Below, piece by piece: positions 1 to 8,814 of a DNA stretch of 64,000 bases. The stretch is taken from the NCBI RefSeq assembly GCF_022458745.1, contig NZ_JAJJJF010000003.1, positions 124,001 through 188,000 on the forward strand. Reading direction: 5' to 3'. Positions within the stretch are counted from its first letter, which is position 1, and the number at the start of each line of letters is the position of its first letter. Origin of the DNA: Bacillus piscicola (GTDB lineage: Bacteria > Bacillota > Bacilli > Bacillales > Marinococcaceae). The position numbers and the translations under genes were made by a program. The notes under the pieces are model-generated. The model ran no database searches. It was not told the DNA's origin and saw nothing but the letters and a program-made list of their open reading frames with translations.

Positions 1-1190
1 ACTTCCATAAACGGGACATTGTTTGCATCTGCTGCTCTTTTCACTTCTTCATATTCTGGAACAGCTTTCAATAACTGTCCTTCCATATATCCAAGTTTCA
101 CAGTAATAGAACCAAAAGGAGTCTGAACCTCCTTGGAGTCACGGGCTAGTATTTTCCTGTCCCATGCTGTTCTTCTTACGCCAAACGTACTCGTTTCACG
201 AAGAAGAAGCTCTTCTATTTTTCTGGCATCTTTCGGCTTTGCGAGGACGGTAATGAGACAGCCAGGCCTGCTTTTTTTCATCGTAACCGGGGTGTAATAT
301 ATATCTAAAGCGCCCGCCGCAAATCCTTTTTCCATCACATATCCTAGTGCTTCCCCGGTCATGTCATCAACTTGACATTCAACAGTTGAAATAATTTCTT
401 GTCCCGGGTCATATTCTTCTTGTAACAGGATAGCACGCAGTACATTCGGATGTTCGAAATCCTTACAACCGGCACCGTAGCCGATTTTTTTAATTGTCCG
501 TGCCGGTAAGTAACCGTACTCGTCCGCGAGCGCCTGCAGAAAACCGGCACCAGTCGGTGTAGTTAACTCGCCCTCTACGTGAAAATCTAAGAGTGGCACC
601 CCTTTTAAAATCTCCGCAGTAGCTGGTGCAGGGATCGGATACAGACCATGTGCCATTTTCATTTTTCCGTATCCGGTCGGAACTGGCGAAGTAGTAATCT
701 TGTCGACCCCGAGGCTTTCAAGGGCGAGACAGACACCAATCACGTCAATAATTGAATCCATTGCTCCAACTTCATGGAAATGAACATCTTCCGGGTCCAT
801 ACCATGAATCTTTCCCTCCGCCTCCGCAATCACTTGAAAAACTGCACTGCTTCTCTCTTTCACTCGCAATGGCAACCTGCTGTTTGTAATCATCTCTAAA
901 ATAGAAGCCGCTTTCCGGTGGGGATGATCATGATCATGATGATGGTGATGGTCGTGATCATGGTGGTGATTATGTGAGTGAGGAGGATGCGCGTCGTAAA
1001 TCTTTAATTCTAACCGCTGTGCGGCAATCCCTTTTTTATTGACTGTAGAAACGTCCATAGTAAATGATTCAATGGGCAGCTGCTTAAGTTGTTCACTTAT
1101 GTAACTCACATCAGCACCCAAATCAATGAGCGCTGAAAGTGTCATATCACCTGAAATACCGTATTGGCAGTCAAGAAATAGATGTGTCAT
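1..1190 (-). CDS. larC: LarC, nickel insertion protein of the nickel-pincer cofactor (3' end outside window)
   Basis: LarC is the CTP-dependent nickel insertase (cyclometallase) that completes the nickel-pincer nucleotide used by LarA. The frame opens with an ATG at 1188-1190 (MTHLFLDCQYGISGDM, the typical LarC start) and stays open to the window edge, about 396 codons, so most of the usual ~400-430 residues are present. Near residues 60-85 it carries a His/Asp tract with 14 His in 23 residues, probably a nickel-binding or storage loop. In Lactobacillus plantarum larC is expressed as one protein only through a frameshift; here the N- and C-terminal parts are in a single uninterrupted frame over the visible span. 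The start overlaps the larB stop by 4 bases (ATGA), so the two are translationally coupled. Confidence 0.93.
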   Translation of the reverse strand, partial: MTHLFLDCQYGISGDMTLSALIDLGADVSYISEQLKQLPIESFTMDVSTVNKKGIAAQRLELKIYDAHPPHSHNHHHDHDHHHHHDHDHPHRKAASILEMITNSRLPLRVKERSSAVFQVIAEAEGKIHGMDPEDVHFHEVGAMDSIIDVIGVCLALESLGVDKITTSPVPTGYGKMKMAHGLYPIPAPATAEILKGVPLLDFHVEGELTTPTGAGFLQALADEYGYLPARTIKKIGYGAGCKDFEHPNVLRAILLQEEYDPGQEIISTVECQVDDMTGEALGYVMEKGFAAGALDIYYTPVTMKKSRPGCLITVLAKPKDARKIEELLLRETSTFGVRRTAWDRKILARDSKEVQTPFGSITVKLGYMEGQLLKAVPEYEEVKRAADANNVPFME

Positions 1191-1870
1191 TTGTCTCCTC
1201 CAATTTCTGCGGCCAGCTTCAGAATAAGTGCCGCTTGATAGGCAGCCCCAAATCCGTTATCGATATTTACTACACTCATCCCGGAAGAACAGGAGGTAAG
1301 CATAGATAGCAGCGGGGTTATCCCTTCTAGATGAGTACCGTAGCCCACCGATGTCGGAACGGCTATAAGCGGACGTTTTACCAAACCGCCGACAACGCTC
1401 GGGAGGGCACCCTCCATTCCGGCACACACAATCACAACACTCGCTTTCGTAATATCCTCACGATGCGCCAGTAAGCGGTCAATACCAGCCACTCCAACGT
1501 CATATAAGCGAGTTGTCTGACATCCCATCCACTCGGACGTGACCGCTGCTTCTTCCGCAACCGGCAGGTCTGACGTACCGGCGCACATTACCATGACAGT
1601 GCCTGAATAACGTCGTTCAGGCGCTCCACACAAAAGAATGCGCGCTGTTGTGTCATATCGTGCTTCTGGAAATTCATTTGTCAGTGTGGCAGCTTTTTCA
1701 GCAGACAGTCTCGTGACCATCACTTTTCCGTGTTTGTTTAGTAAAATTTCCATGATAGCTCGAATCTGGGCGGCTGTCTTTCCTTCTCCGAAAATGACTT
1801 CCGGGTAGCCTGAACGCTCTTCTCTTGCCACATCGACTTTGCTGAATCCTAAGTCTTCAAAATTATCCAC
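1187..1870 (-). CDS. larB: LarB, nicotinate adenine dinucleotide carboxylase/hydrolase
   Basis: LarB starts nickel-pincer cofactor synthesis: it carboxylates the nicotinate ring of NaAD and hydrolyses the product to the dicarboxylated mononucleotide. The 227-residue product has the C-terminal half of the family, related to PurE AIR carboxylase (VIVCAGMEGALPSVVGGLV and PTSVGYG segments, residues ~140-185). The start is a GTG at 1868-1870 preceded by AGGTGA. It lies between larE and larC in the minus-strand operon; its stop overlaps the larC ATG. Length agrees with the usual ~230-250 residues. Confidence 0.95.
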   Translation of the reverse strand: MDNFEDLGFSKVDVAREERSGYPEVIFGEGKTAAQIRAIMEILLNKHGKVMVTRLSAEKAATLTNEFPEARYDTTARILLCGAPERRYSGTVMVMCAGTSDLPVAEEAAVTSEWMGCQTTRLYDVGVAGIDRLLAHREDITKASVVIVCAGMEGALPSVVGGLVKRPLIAVPTSVGYGTHLEGITPLLSMLTSCSSGMSVVNIDNGFGAAYQAALILKLAAEIGGDK

Positions 1871-1909
1871 TATGTCACCTGCCCCTCTCCTCTTCCCTTG
1901 AAATCCTGC

Positions 1910-2722
1910 TTACTGCTTAGCTTGTTCAAGTACTTGATTCATACTCCCGCTCTTGTATCCTTTTAGATCCATCGTGACATAGGTGTATCCGATTTGCTTC
2001 AACTGCTCGGTGATTTCCTGATGGTGGTTTAGTAAGGTCATCATTTCTCCCGGCTCTACTTCGATGCGGGCAATATCCCCGTGATTCCGTACCCGAACCT
2101 GCCGTATGCCCAGTTTTCGAATAGCCTTCTCTGATTCATCTACTTTGCGGAGCTTATCCATTGTGATCTTTTCTCCATACGCAATTCTAGAAGACAAGCA
2201 GGCAAATGACGGCTTATCCCACGTGGGCAATCCCATTTGCCGGGAGAGGTCACGGATCTCCTCTTTATAGAGGCCGGCTTCCTGCAGTGGACCACGGACA
2301 TTGTATTCTTTCGCCGCTTGAACTCCGGGCCTGTGTTCCCCCATGTCGTCGGCGATTAATCCAAACGCCATGTTTTTATACTGCTGAGCATTCATAATCG
2401 GGATGAGATGATCAAAAAGGCTACTCTTACAGAAATAACAACGGTTCGGCGTGTTCTCTGAGTATCCTGGTATCGAAAGTTCAGACGTTTCAATGATCTC
2501 ATGCGGGGCTCCGAGTGCTTTTGCTAACTGCTTCGCCTCTTCTAATTCTTCAAAAGGATATGTTTCGCTATCTGCCGTAACGGCTAACACGTTATCTTCA
2601 CCAAGGGTCTCTAACGCCACTTTTAAAAGCAACGTGCTGTCAACTCCACCAGAAAATGCGATCACTACTGTTTCCATTTCTCTCAATATCGTCTGGAGTT
2701 TCTCAAGCTTTTCATCTACCAT
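1910..2722 (-). CDS. larE: LarE, ATP-dependent sacrificial sulfur transferase
   Basis: LarE activates the pincer carboxylates with ATP and supplies sulfur. The 270-residue protein has the PP-loop SGGVDS at residues 24-29 and a CYFCKS motif at 95-100. Cys175 in the segment FACLSSRI lies where the L. plantarum enzyme has Cys176, whose sulfur is sacrificed and left as dehydroalanine, so this looks like the single-turnover sacrificial type and not the variant with an Fe-S cluster. ATG at 2720-2722 follows GGGGAGAAGGAA. It comes after pdxA2 by 45 bases with no terminator visible, so cofactor maturation genes appear to share the transcript of the C4-acid enzymes. Confidence 0.95.
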   Translation of the reverse strand: MVDEKLEKLQTILREMETVVIAFSGGVDSTLLLKVALETLGEDNVLAVTADSETYPFEELEEAKQLAKALGAPHEIIETSELSIPGYSENTPNRCYFCKSSLFDHLIPIMNAQQYKNMAFGLIADDMGEHRPGVQAAKEYNVRGPLQEAGLYKEEIRDLSRQMGLPTWDKPSFACLSSRIAYGEKITMDKLRKVDESEKAIRKLGIRQVRVRNHGDIARIEVEPGEMMTLLNHHQEITEQLKQIGYTYVTMDLKGYKSGSMNQVLEQAKQ

Positions 2723-2767
2723 TTCCTTCTCCCCTTTATATCAAAAAATGTCTGTACAGGGTAGCAC

Positions 2768-3763
2768 CTATCCTTGTTTTTTCGGAGCGAGTTCAACGGC
2801 CTGCCGAATTGCCTCTATCAAGCTGTCTTCGCTGGCAATGCCTTTGCCGGCAATATCAAAAGCCGTTCCGTGATCGACACTTGTTCGGATGATGGGCAGG
2901 CCGACTGTAATATTGACACCTGCCTCAAGTCCCAGCACTTTAATTGGGCCGTGCCCCTGATCGTGATACATCGCCACAACCATATCAAAATCACCACGCA
3001 CCGCCCGGAAAAATAATGTATCAGCGGGAAGTGGTCCTTGAACGTCAATCCCTTCCTTCTGTGCTCGTTGGACAGCAGGAATGATTTTCTCCTCTTCTTC
3101 CCCATTGCCAAACAAACCGTTCTCCCCGGCATGCGGGTTGATGCCGCAGACCGCGATTTTCGGAGCATCTGTGCCTGCTTTTTGCAAAACATCATTCGCC
3201 AACGTAATAACCCTATACACTCTTTCCGGTTCAATCATTTCGATGGCCTTTTGTAAACCAACGTGTGTTGTCACATGAATAACCTTTAAATCAGGAGCCG
3301 ACAGCATCATGGCATAATCTTTTACTCCGGTTAGGTCGGCAAGGATTTCAGTGTGTCCCGGGTACTGATGCTCAGCCAACTGAAGAGCCTCTTTATTCAG
3401 AGGAGCTGTACAAATGGCGTCGATTTTGCTATCACGCGCTAACCGTACGGCTTCCTTTATATATTGAAAAGCAGCATTTCCTGCTTCCTTAGAGACAGCG
3501 CCTACCGGCAACGTATCATCCAACAGGTGCAAATCATAACAATCAATCGTACCCGGTTTGTTTTGTAACTGTTCGACTTCCTCTATTTCATGGATCACGA
3601 CCTCACTGTCTATAAAGCTGGCTGCCCGTTTTAGAATTGTGCTGTCCCCTATTACTACCGGTCGGCAAGTATCATGGAGTTGTTTATTTTCAAAAGCTTT
3701 TACGATAATTTCAGGGCCAATGCCGGCAGCATCTCCCATCGTAATGGCTATTACAGGTTTCAT
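2768..3763 (-). CDS. pdxA2: PdxA2-type 4-phospho-D-threonate/D-erythronate 3-dehydrogenase
   Basis: 331 residues of the PdxA family of metal- and NAD-dependent dehydrogenases. Family landmarks include MGDAAGIGPEI near the N terminus, GHTEILA and THVGL mid-protein, GINPHAGE, and the YHDQGHGPIKVLG segment carrying a metal-binding His. Because it directly follows a DUF1537 kinase (TAATG overlap at 3761-3765), the PdxA2 role is more likely than the pyridoxine role: oxidation of a 4-phospho tetronate at C3 with decarboxylation to dihydroxyacetone phosphate. The RBS AGGAGG lies inside the end of the kinase gene, so translation is coupled. Whether it prefers threonate or erythronate phosphate cannot be read from the sequence. 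Confidence 0.88.
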   Translation of the reverse strand: MKPVIAITMGDAAGIGPEIIVKAFENKQLHDTCRPVVIGDSTILKRAASFIDSEVVIHEIEEVEQLQNKPGTIDCYDLHLLDDTLPVGAVSKEAGNAAFQYIKEAVRLARDSKIDAICTAPLNKEALQLAEHQYPGHTEILADLTGVKDYAMMLSAPDLKVIHVTTHVGLQKAIEMIEPERVYRVITLANDVLQKAGTDAPKIAVCGINPHAGENGLFGNGEEEEKIIPAVQRAQKEGIDVQGPLPADTLFFRAVRGDFDMVVAMYHDQGHGPIKVLGLEAGVNITVGLPIIRTSVDHGTAFDIAGKGIASEDSLIEAIRQAVELAPKKQG

Positions 3764-5019
3764 TAAGTTATGCCTCCTTTTAACTGTCTATAAGCGGTAA
3801 CGAGGGACTTTTCATGGCCAAAGGCACCAGCCTTTGTGATAAGCGGAAGCTTAGGACCGCCAATCATGCGCGAAAGCGGCAGACCTGGTTCTATCTCATC
3901 TATTAATTCAATCGCATCCACGCCAAGTTCTTTAGAAATGGCCTTAGCTGTATCACCACCGGCCACAATCATTCCGTTTATTTCGTAATCGGGTAACACA
4001 CCTGCTACCACAGCCCCTAATACTTCCGCTATTAGATAAGGAAGGGCTGCATCCTTTATTGAGTTATCCTGCGCAGGCTTCAAAATAACGTCTTTTCCAC
4101 TTTCAAAATAAGTACGAATGCATGTATGACAGCGATTGATTTCAGCTGCTTTGTCTCCCGCACTGACAATATTATCAGGTTTCAGCTCCACAATTTCAGC
4201 TCCTGTGTGGGATTGAAGAGAGATCACTTGTTTTTTTGTAACCTGTGAGCGGCTTCCTGCCACGGTGAATACCGGAAGACCATCTCGCCGTTTCATCCAT
4301 TGGTGTGTTGTTATCGGGGCTTCTTTTTGCGATACAGGAAGCTTCTCCGCAAGGCCAGCGGAGCCTGTCCAGAGAATAGAGTAAGGCAGTTTTTTAAAAT
4401 GATACGCGATTTCCTCTAAGTGTGTCTCTGTCTCTGCATCCATCACAAACAGCTTAACGCCGTCACGGAATAGGTTATCAACGTGTTTCTTAAAATCGCT
4501 ATGTCCCTTCTGCAAAATTTCTTCGGGCAAAAGACCAGCTTCTCTTTTAGATTGTGTGGAAAGCATTCGTACAATGTTTGCCTCTTGTACTGGTGTCTTT
4601 ACATCTTTTGCCAGCTCGGTTTGGTCAACCGGAATATTTTCTACATACTGGACCCCCTTCTTCGTTGTGCGTTTTAAAGAAGGGAAAGCAGGAGCCACTA
4701 CTGCTATGTCAAGAGAAAGCGCGTCCATTACTGCATCTATTTCTTGTCCGATATTTCCGCGCAGGGTTGAATCTATTTTTTTGTAAATAAGGGAAGTCTT
4801 GTCACCGTTAAGATGACAGGTGATTTTTTCTACTGCTTTATACGCTTTCTCTGGCGGAAGGGCGCGGCTGTCTGAATCAAATATAAGGACGTCCGTTTGC
4901 ATTTCTATTGCCTTTTCTTCATTAAAACAGACAGCAGCGCGCAGGCCGGCACGTGCCAATTGCACTCCGGAGTCGCATGCGCCAGTTAAGTCGTCCGCAA
5001 TCATTATAATCTGCTTCAT
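3763..5019 (-). CDS. DUF1537 four-carbon acid sugar kinase (DtnK/DenK type)
   Basis: This family phosphorylates four-carbon acid sugars (D-threonate, D-erythronate or 2-oxo-tetronate) at O4 with ATP. The 418-residue protein begins MKQIIMIADDLTGACDSG, the characteristic N-terminal DDLTG motif, and has a C-terminal nucleotide-binding part with GGDTAKAIS and the GAFG segment near the end. I place the start at ATG 5017-5019, preceded by AGGAG at 5032-5036, instead of an upstream in-frame codon that would overlap larA. Stop and pdxA2 start overlap (TAATG). Together with PdxA2 it forms the known route tetronate to 4-phosphotetronate to DHAP. Confidence 0.9.
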   Translation of the reverse strand: MKQIIMIADDLTGACDSGVQLARAGLRAAVCFNEEKAIEMQTDVLIFDSDSRALPPEKAYKAVEKITCHLNGDKTSLIYKKIDSTLRGNIGQEIDAVMDALSLDIAVVAPAFPSLKRTTKKGVQYVENIPVDQTELAKDVKTPVQEANIVRMLSTQSKREAGLLPEEILQKGHSDFKKHVDNLFRDGVKLFVMDAETETHLEEIAYHFKKLPYSILWTGSAGLAEKLPVSQKEAPITTHQWMKRRDGLPVFTVAGSRSQVTKKQVISLQSHTGAEIVELKPDNIVSAGDKAAEINRCHTCIRTYFESGKDVILKPAQDNSIKDAALPYLIAEVLGAVVAGVLPDYEINGMIVAGGDTAKAISKELGVDAIELIDEIEPGLPLSRMIGGPKLPLITKAGAFGHEKSLVTAYRQLKGGIT

Positions 5020-5029
5020 TACGTTTTCC

Positions 5030-6298
5030 CTACTCCTGGTCTTCAACGTACGGAATGGTGAGCGGCCCCATCGGCATAACAGCAACCGTCATACCGTCCC
5101 CGTATTTTTCTTTTAATTGGTCGAGTGTTTTTTCAATATCTGTTGTCGGCTGTAGCTTGGCATCACGCACTTGCTCCTCGCTGAGCTGAGAATATACACA
5201 GACATCAGCCCAGACTTGAATAACGGCTTGTTTTTGAACTTGCCATTGATCAAAAATCTCAAATTCAGGTCCATTGATAAGGTCTAATAAATCTTGAGGA
5301 GTATCAGCCATTTTCAGGATCTTCGAGTAGTTGCCGTGATCAGGAAGGCCGTCTGAACACTCGGAGGCAACAATTATCGTTCCGCCTTCTTTCACAATTT
5401 TATGGGCCGCGCTCATCCCTTTTACAGCCTGATAGAGATTCTGATCGAGCGGGTACCCGGAGTTCGAGGTAATGACAACGTCGACACGCTTATCACAACG
5501 AACCATCGCGTGGTCTTTCGCGAACTCACATCCCTTGTCATGCGCTTCATATAGTTCTCCAGCAAACACAGCTGTAATCTCTTTCTCTTTATTAAGTGTT
5601 ACATTTAACATAAAATGAGGCTTGCACATTCGGTTAATTTCACGCGTCATTTCTTGGAGCGGATTATCCACCATGTTCCCCCACGTGGCGAGCGGATCAC
5701 CAATCATCCGGGCATTGTGAAACGTTGAGATCGTTTCAATCCCTGCAATGCCAGGCATAACCCCCTTTGGGCCTCCTGAAAATCCAGCAAAAAAATGAGG
5801 TTCAATGAAGCCGGTAACGATACGGAAATCAGCTTCCACATACTCTTTGTTTAAATATACATCACAGCCGAACTTGCTTTTCCCGATATTTACAAGCGTC
5901 TCTTTATCATGACAGTGATTATTAATAATCCGAACGTTATCGACCACCCATTCACCAAGCATCTGAATAAATTCCTCTTTCGTTTGGTCCCGGTGTGTGC
6001 CTGTACCGTTAATAATAACAAAATTTTCCAACGGGATGTGGTTCAATTCCTGAATAAGAAGTGGGACTAGGACATGATTAGGTGTCGGTCTCGTAATATC
6101 ACTGATGACGATTGCCACTGTATCGTCCGGACCGGCCATCTCTTTTAACGGGGGTGAACCAATTGGATTTCGCAGCCCCTCCTGGACCGCTGCTTCTTCA
6201 TCCTCGACTCCCGGCAGATGCTTCGGTTCAATAACTAACGTATCATCAGGTACGTTTATAGAAAGGTTCTCTTTTCCGTACAATAAAGTGGTTTTCAT
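5030..6298 (-). CDS. larA: LarA-family nickel-pincer-dependent racemase/epimerase
   Basis: 422 residues of the LarA (lactate racemase) superfamily, which uses a nickel-pincer nucleotide covalently bound to a lysine to invert alpha-hydroxy acids by hydride transfer. Expected residues are present: DITRP (Arg70), GTH (His102), EPHFFAGFSGGPKGVMPG with His168 and the cofactor-binding Lys178, His194, and a Lys in QAVKGM. It is the first gene of an operon that continues with a C4 acid sugar kinase and dehydrogenase, so the substrate is more likely a tetronate (C2 epimerisation of threonate/erythronate) than lactate; that is inference from context. The family is known to contain many substrate specificities. 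Confidence 0.92.
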   Translation of the reverse strand: MKTTLLYGKENLSINVPDDTLVIEPKHLPGVEDEEAAVQEGLRNPIGSPPLKEMAGPDDTVAIVISDITRPTPNHVLVPLLIQELNHIPLENFVIINGTGTHRDQTKEEFIQMLGEWVVDNVRIINNHCHDKETLVNIGKSKFGCDVYLNKEYVEADFRIVTGFIEPHFFAGFSGGPKGVMPGIAGIETISTFHNARMIGDPLATWGNMVDNPLQEMTREINRMCKPHFMLNVTLNKEKEITAVFAGELYEAHDKGCEFAKDHAMVRCDKRVDVVITSNSGYPLDQNLYQAVKGMSAAHKIVKEGGTIIVASECSDGLPDHGNYSKILKMADTPQDLLDLINGPEFEIFDQWQVQKQAVIQVWADVCVYSQLSEEQVRDAKLQPTTDIEKTLDQLKEKYGDGMTVAVMPMGPLTIPYVEDQE

Positions 6299-6369
6299 TT
6301 TCTATCTCCCTTTCATTTTTCCGTACTTACTAAGTATATTACCCTTATTGCAGAATGTTTAATAACGTT

Positions 6370-6406
6370 AAAAACCAACACCCTGAGTCATGTTCACTCA
6401 GGGGAT
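6370..6406 (-). terminator. Rho-independent terminator after the kdgT-glxK unit
   Basis: Read on the minus strand, CCCTGAGT (6396-6403) pairs with ACTCAGGG (6381-6388) over a 7-base loop, followed by a T-rich stretch (GGTTTTTAA). It separates the glycerate kinase/permease transcript from the downstream larA operon, which must have its own promoter in about 6299-6370. Confidence 0.75.
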
Positions 6407-6416
6407 TGGTGTTTAT

Positions 6417-7517
6417 TTACTTCGCAGCTGCTTCACGTTCGTAGTCTTCCAGTCTGCCGTCAATGCCTTTTCGTTGTTGGTATTTATCGACGAGAATGAC
6501 GGCAATCGGACATAAAATAGCAGTTGTAATGGTAGCGATCGAGATCTGCGCAGTCGCGATATTAACAATGCTTTCATATCCTGCGGCTTCTGATGCCGTC
6601 ATCATACCGGATGCTGCGGCTACAGAAGCCGCGGCCGCAATTGCAGCAGGAGTGGCAGCAGCATTCCCTGCCGTTGATGCTTCTGAAATCGGCGCAATGT
6701 AGCTTTTTTCTTTAAAAGCTTTAAAAACAAGAATACCAGTTAAACCAGTTAGGACAGTTGTCAAGATTCCAATCGTAAGCCCGGCAGCTACGACGGCTGG
6801 GTTAAAGAAATTAGCCAAGTTCATGCCTGCCCCTAACGCAAAAGCAAAGAACGGCACCGGCAAAATTTCTCCTGGTTTTAAAAACTCACGAATCTCTGGA
6901 TCTAAATTTCCCAAAATCATTCCAATTGCAATCGGCAAGAGCACGGCAATGAAAGAGATAACGGGAAACTGAGAACCTAACAATCCGAGCGAAATCAAGG
7001 TGAAGAAAGGACCGTCATTCAAAGAAAGAATCGCCACTGCCCCAATGTCAGAACGGTTCCCATATTGACTCGTTAATGCTGCATACATGCCCCCGTTTCC
7101 GTTCGTCATCGCAGCGATAATCGCCACGGTTGATAAACCAAGCAGTCCGTCCAGCGGATCAAAAAAGTAACCAAAGAGAAGACCTACTGCTAAACCGGTG
7201 AGATATTTAGACGTCATAAGTAAAACACCTTTTTTTAGTGCTTTACCGCCGATTTTTAAATTCATTTGGCTTCCAGCACAGAAAAGGAATAAAGCAATTA
7301 ATACGAGAGCACCGTCTTTAAAGAGCTCCTGTGAAAAGCCGCCAATTCGTAAAAATTCATAAAAACCGTCCTCCGTCGGTGCGACTCCTAATGATTTCAG
7401 AAAGTTCATTACAAACGGAATATGCAGCTGATCAATTGTATTCAGCACGGCTCCAAGTAAGAGCGGAACAACCATGAGGCCGCCGGGAACTTTTTCAATC
7501 GATTGTTTGATTTTCAT
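6417..7517 (-). CDS. kdgT: KdgT-family sugar-acid permease
   Basis: 366-residue polytopic membrane protein of the 2-keto-3-deoxygluconate permease family (start MKIKQSIEKVPGGLMVVPLLLGAVLNT-type region, FFDPLDGLLGL, TNGNGGMYAAL, and an Ala-rich STAGNAAATPAAIAAA stretch near residues 280-300). About ten membrane segments are visible as hydrophobic blocks. It follows glycerate kinase by 11 bases and so is probably co-transcribed with it. The classical substrate is 2-keto-3-deoxygluconate, but next to tetronate and glycerate genes it may carry another small sugar acid. The gene ends at a terminator. Confidence 0.87.
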   Translation of the reverse strand: MKIKQSIEKVPGGLMVVPLLLGAVLNTIDQLHIPFVMNFLKSLGVAPTEDGFYEFLRIGGFSQELFKDGALVLIALFLFCAGSQMNLKIGGKALKKGVLLMTSKYLTGLAVGLLFGYFFDPLDGLLGLSTVAIIAAMTNGNGGMYAALTSQYGNRSDIGAVAILSLNDGPFFTLISLGLLGSQFPVISFIAVLLPIAIGMILGNLDPEIREFLKPGEILPVPFFAFALGAGMNLANFFNPAVVAAGLTIGILTTVLTGLTGILVFKAFKEKSYIAPISEASTAGNAAATPAAIAAAASVAAASGMMTASEAAGYESIVNIATAQISIATITTAILCPIAVILVDKYQQRKGIDGRLEDYEREAAAK

Positions 7518-7528
7518 AGGAACACTCC

Positions 7529-8671
7529 TTATTTATTAAATGAAAGATGAAAATAAGAACGGACTACTTGTTCTGAAGTCAACGCCAGTAGCGCTTCTGT
7601 TTCCTGCATCGCTTTCTCCAACGTCATCGGGCGTTGAATGATACTGTGTACACTAACAACGCCAAATTGGTACAACTCCTCAATCCCCGCACCGACCGAT
7701 CCAGCAATAATAATGGATGGAACACCTTGCTTAAGGGCTGCCTGCGCCGCCCCCATCGGTGTTTTTCCTGCTGCTGTCTGTGCATCTGCTTGTCCTTCTC
7801 CTGTTATTAGAAGATCAGCTTCTAGAAGAGCTTTCTCTAATTCTGTTTTTTCGATCACAACATCGATTCCGCGCTTCATTTCTGCTGCAAAAAAAGCTGC
7901 AAAGGCGCCGCCAATGCCGCCAGCTGCACCTGCTCCCGGAAAATCATGCAAATGAATCCCTGTGACATGTTCAACTTGGTCTGCCCAATTTTCTAAACTT
8001 TTATCCAAAATAGCTACCTGTGCAGGCGTTGCACCTTTTTGAGGACCGAACACACAGGACGCACCATAGGGACCAATCAATGGACTTTGAACATCACTTG
8101 CGATTAGAAAATCACTGTCTTTAATGCGGCTGTCAAAGCCGTCTACGTCAACATTCCGGACATGAGCAAGTGCTTCTCCGCCGACAGCTACTTCGTCTCC
8201 CGCTTCGTTTTTCAGCCGCACACCGAGTGCCTGCAGCATCCCAGCTCCCCCGTCGTTCGTAGCTGATCCTCCCAATGCCAAAATAAAAGAACGAAGACCA
8301 TCATCTAATGCCTGCTTGATTAGCTCTCCTGTCCCGTAAGTAGTCGCTGTCATCGGGTTTAGCTTTTCTTTTGGAACAAGATCAATCCCGGAAGCCGCCG
8401 CCATTTCAATTACACATGTTTTCCGGTCACCAAGAATGCCGTATGCTGCGTCAATCGGATCACCGAGCGGACCGGTCACACGAACTTCTTTTTTCTTGCC
8501 GCCGGTTGCTGCTACTAGTGTATCCATCGTCCCCTCGCCACCGTCCGCTATCGGGAGACAGAGCGTTTCGGCCTGAGGAAATGCTTTTTTTATCCCTTTC
8601 TCTATTGCTGCTGCCACTCCTTTAGCGGGAAGGCTGCCCTTAAACGAGTCTGGTGCTATCACAATTTTCAT
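7529..8671 (-). CDS. glxK: glycerate kinase (GlxK/GarK family)
   Basis: 380-residue type-2 glycerate kinase, converting D-glycerate to 2-phosphoglycerate with ATP. The N terminus MKIVIAPDSFKGSLPA, the LPIADGGEGTMD motif and the GGSATNDGGAGMLQALG motif are diagnostic. Length is standard. It is the first gene of a two-gene minus-strand unit with the KdgT-type permease and diverges from the cdaR-type regulator gene across a 143-base intergenic region, which is the usual arrangement for a regulator that controls its neighbour. It would send sugar-acid-derived glycerate into lower glycolysis. Confidence 0.95.
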   Translation of the reverse strand: MKIVIAPDSFKGSLPAKGVAAAIEKGIKKAFPQAETLCLPIADGGEGTMDTLVAATGGKKKEVRVTGPLGDPIDAAYGILGDRKTCVIEMAAASGIDLVPKEKLNPMTATTYGTGELIKQALDDGLRSFILALGGSATNDGGAGMLQALGVRLKNEAGDEVAVGGEALAHVRNVDVDGFDSRIKDSDFLIASDVQSPLIGPYGASCVFGPQKGATPAQVAILDKSLENWADQVEHVTGIHLHDFPGAGAAGGIGGAFAAFFAAEMKRGIDVVIEKTELEKALLEADLLITGEGQADAQTAAGKTPMGAAQAALKQGVPSIIIAGSVGAGIEELYQFGVVSVHSIIQRPMTLEKAMQETEALLALTSEQVVRSYFHLSFNK

Positions 8672-8814
8672 AGTATCCTCCCAATTAGTAACCGCTTACA
8701 TTTTGTATGTACATTATAGCAGATGACTTTTTATTAATCTTCGTGTAATATCAATAAATAAATTCAATTAGTTAGGTTTGTTTTTGTATAAAACATCTAA
8801 ATGAGGCGAACTAT

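Noticed and set aside
918-995. Short tandem GATGATCATGAT-like repeats that look like a simple-sequence array
   Set aside because: They encode the His/Asp tract of LarC in frame and are explained by codon use for His and Asp.
2451-2873. 140-codon plus-strand frame
   Set aside because: It lies antisense across larE and pdxA2, both of which have full family motifs and ribosome sites.
3763-5085. Longer start for the DUF1537 kinase at 5085
   Set aside because: The extra 22 residues overlap larA coding sequence and the family N terminus MKQIIMIADDLTG begins at 5019 behind AGGAG.
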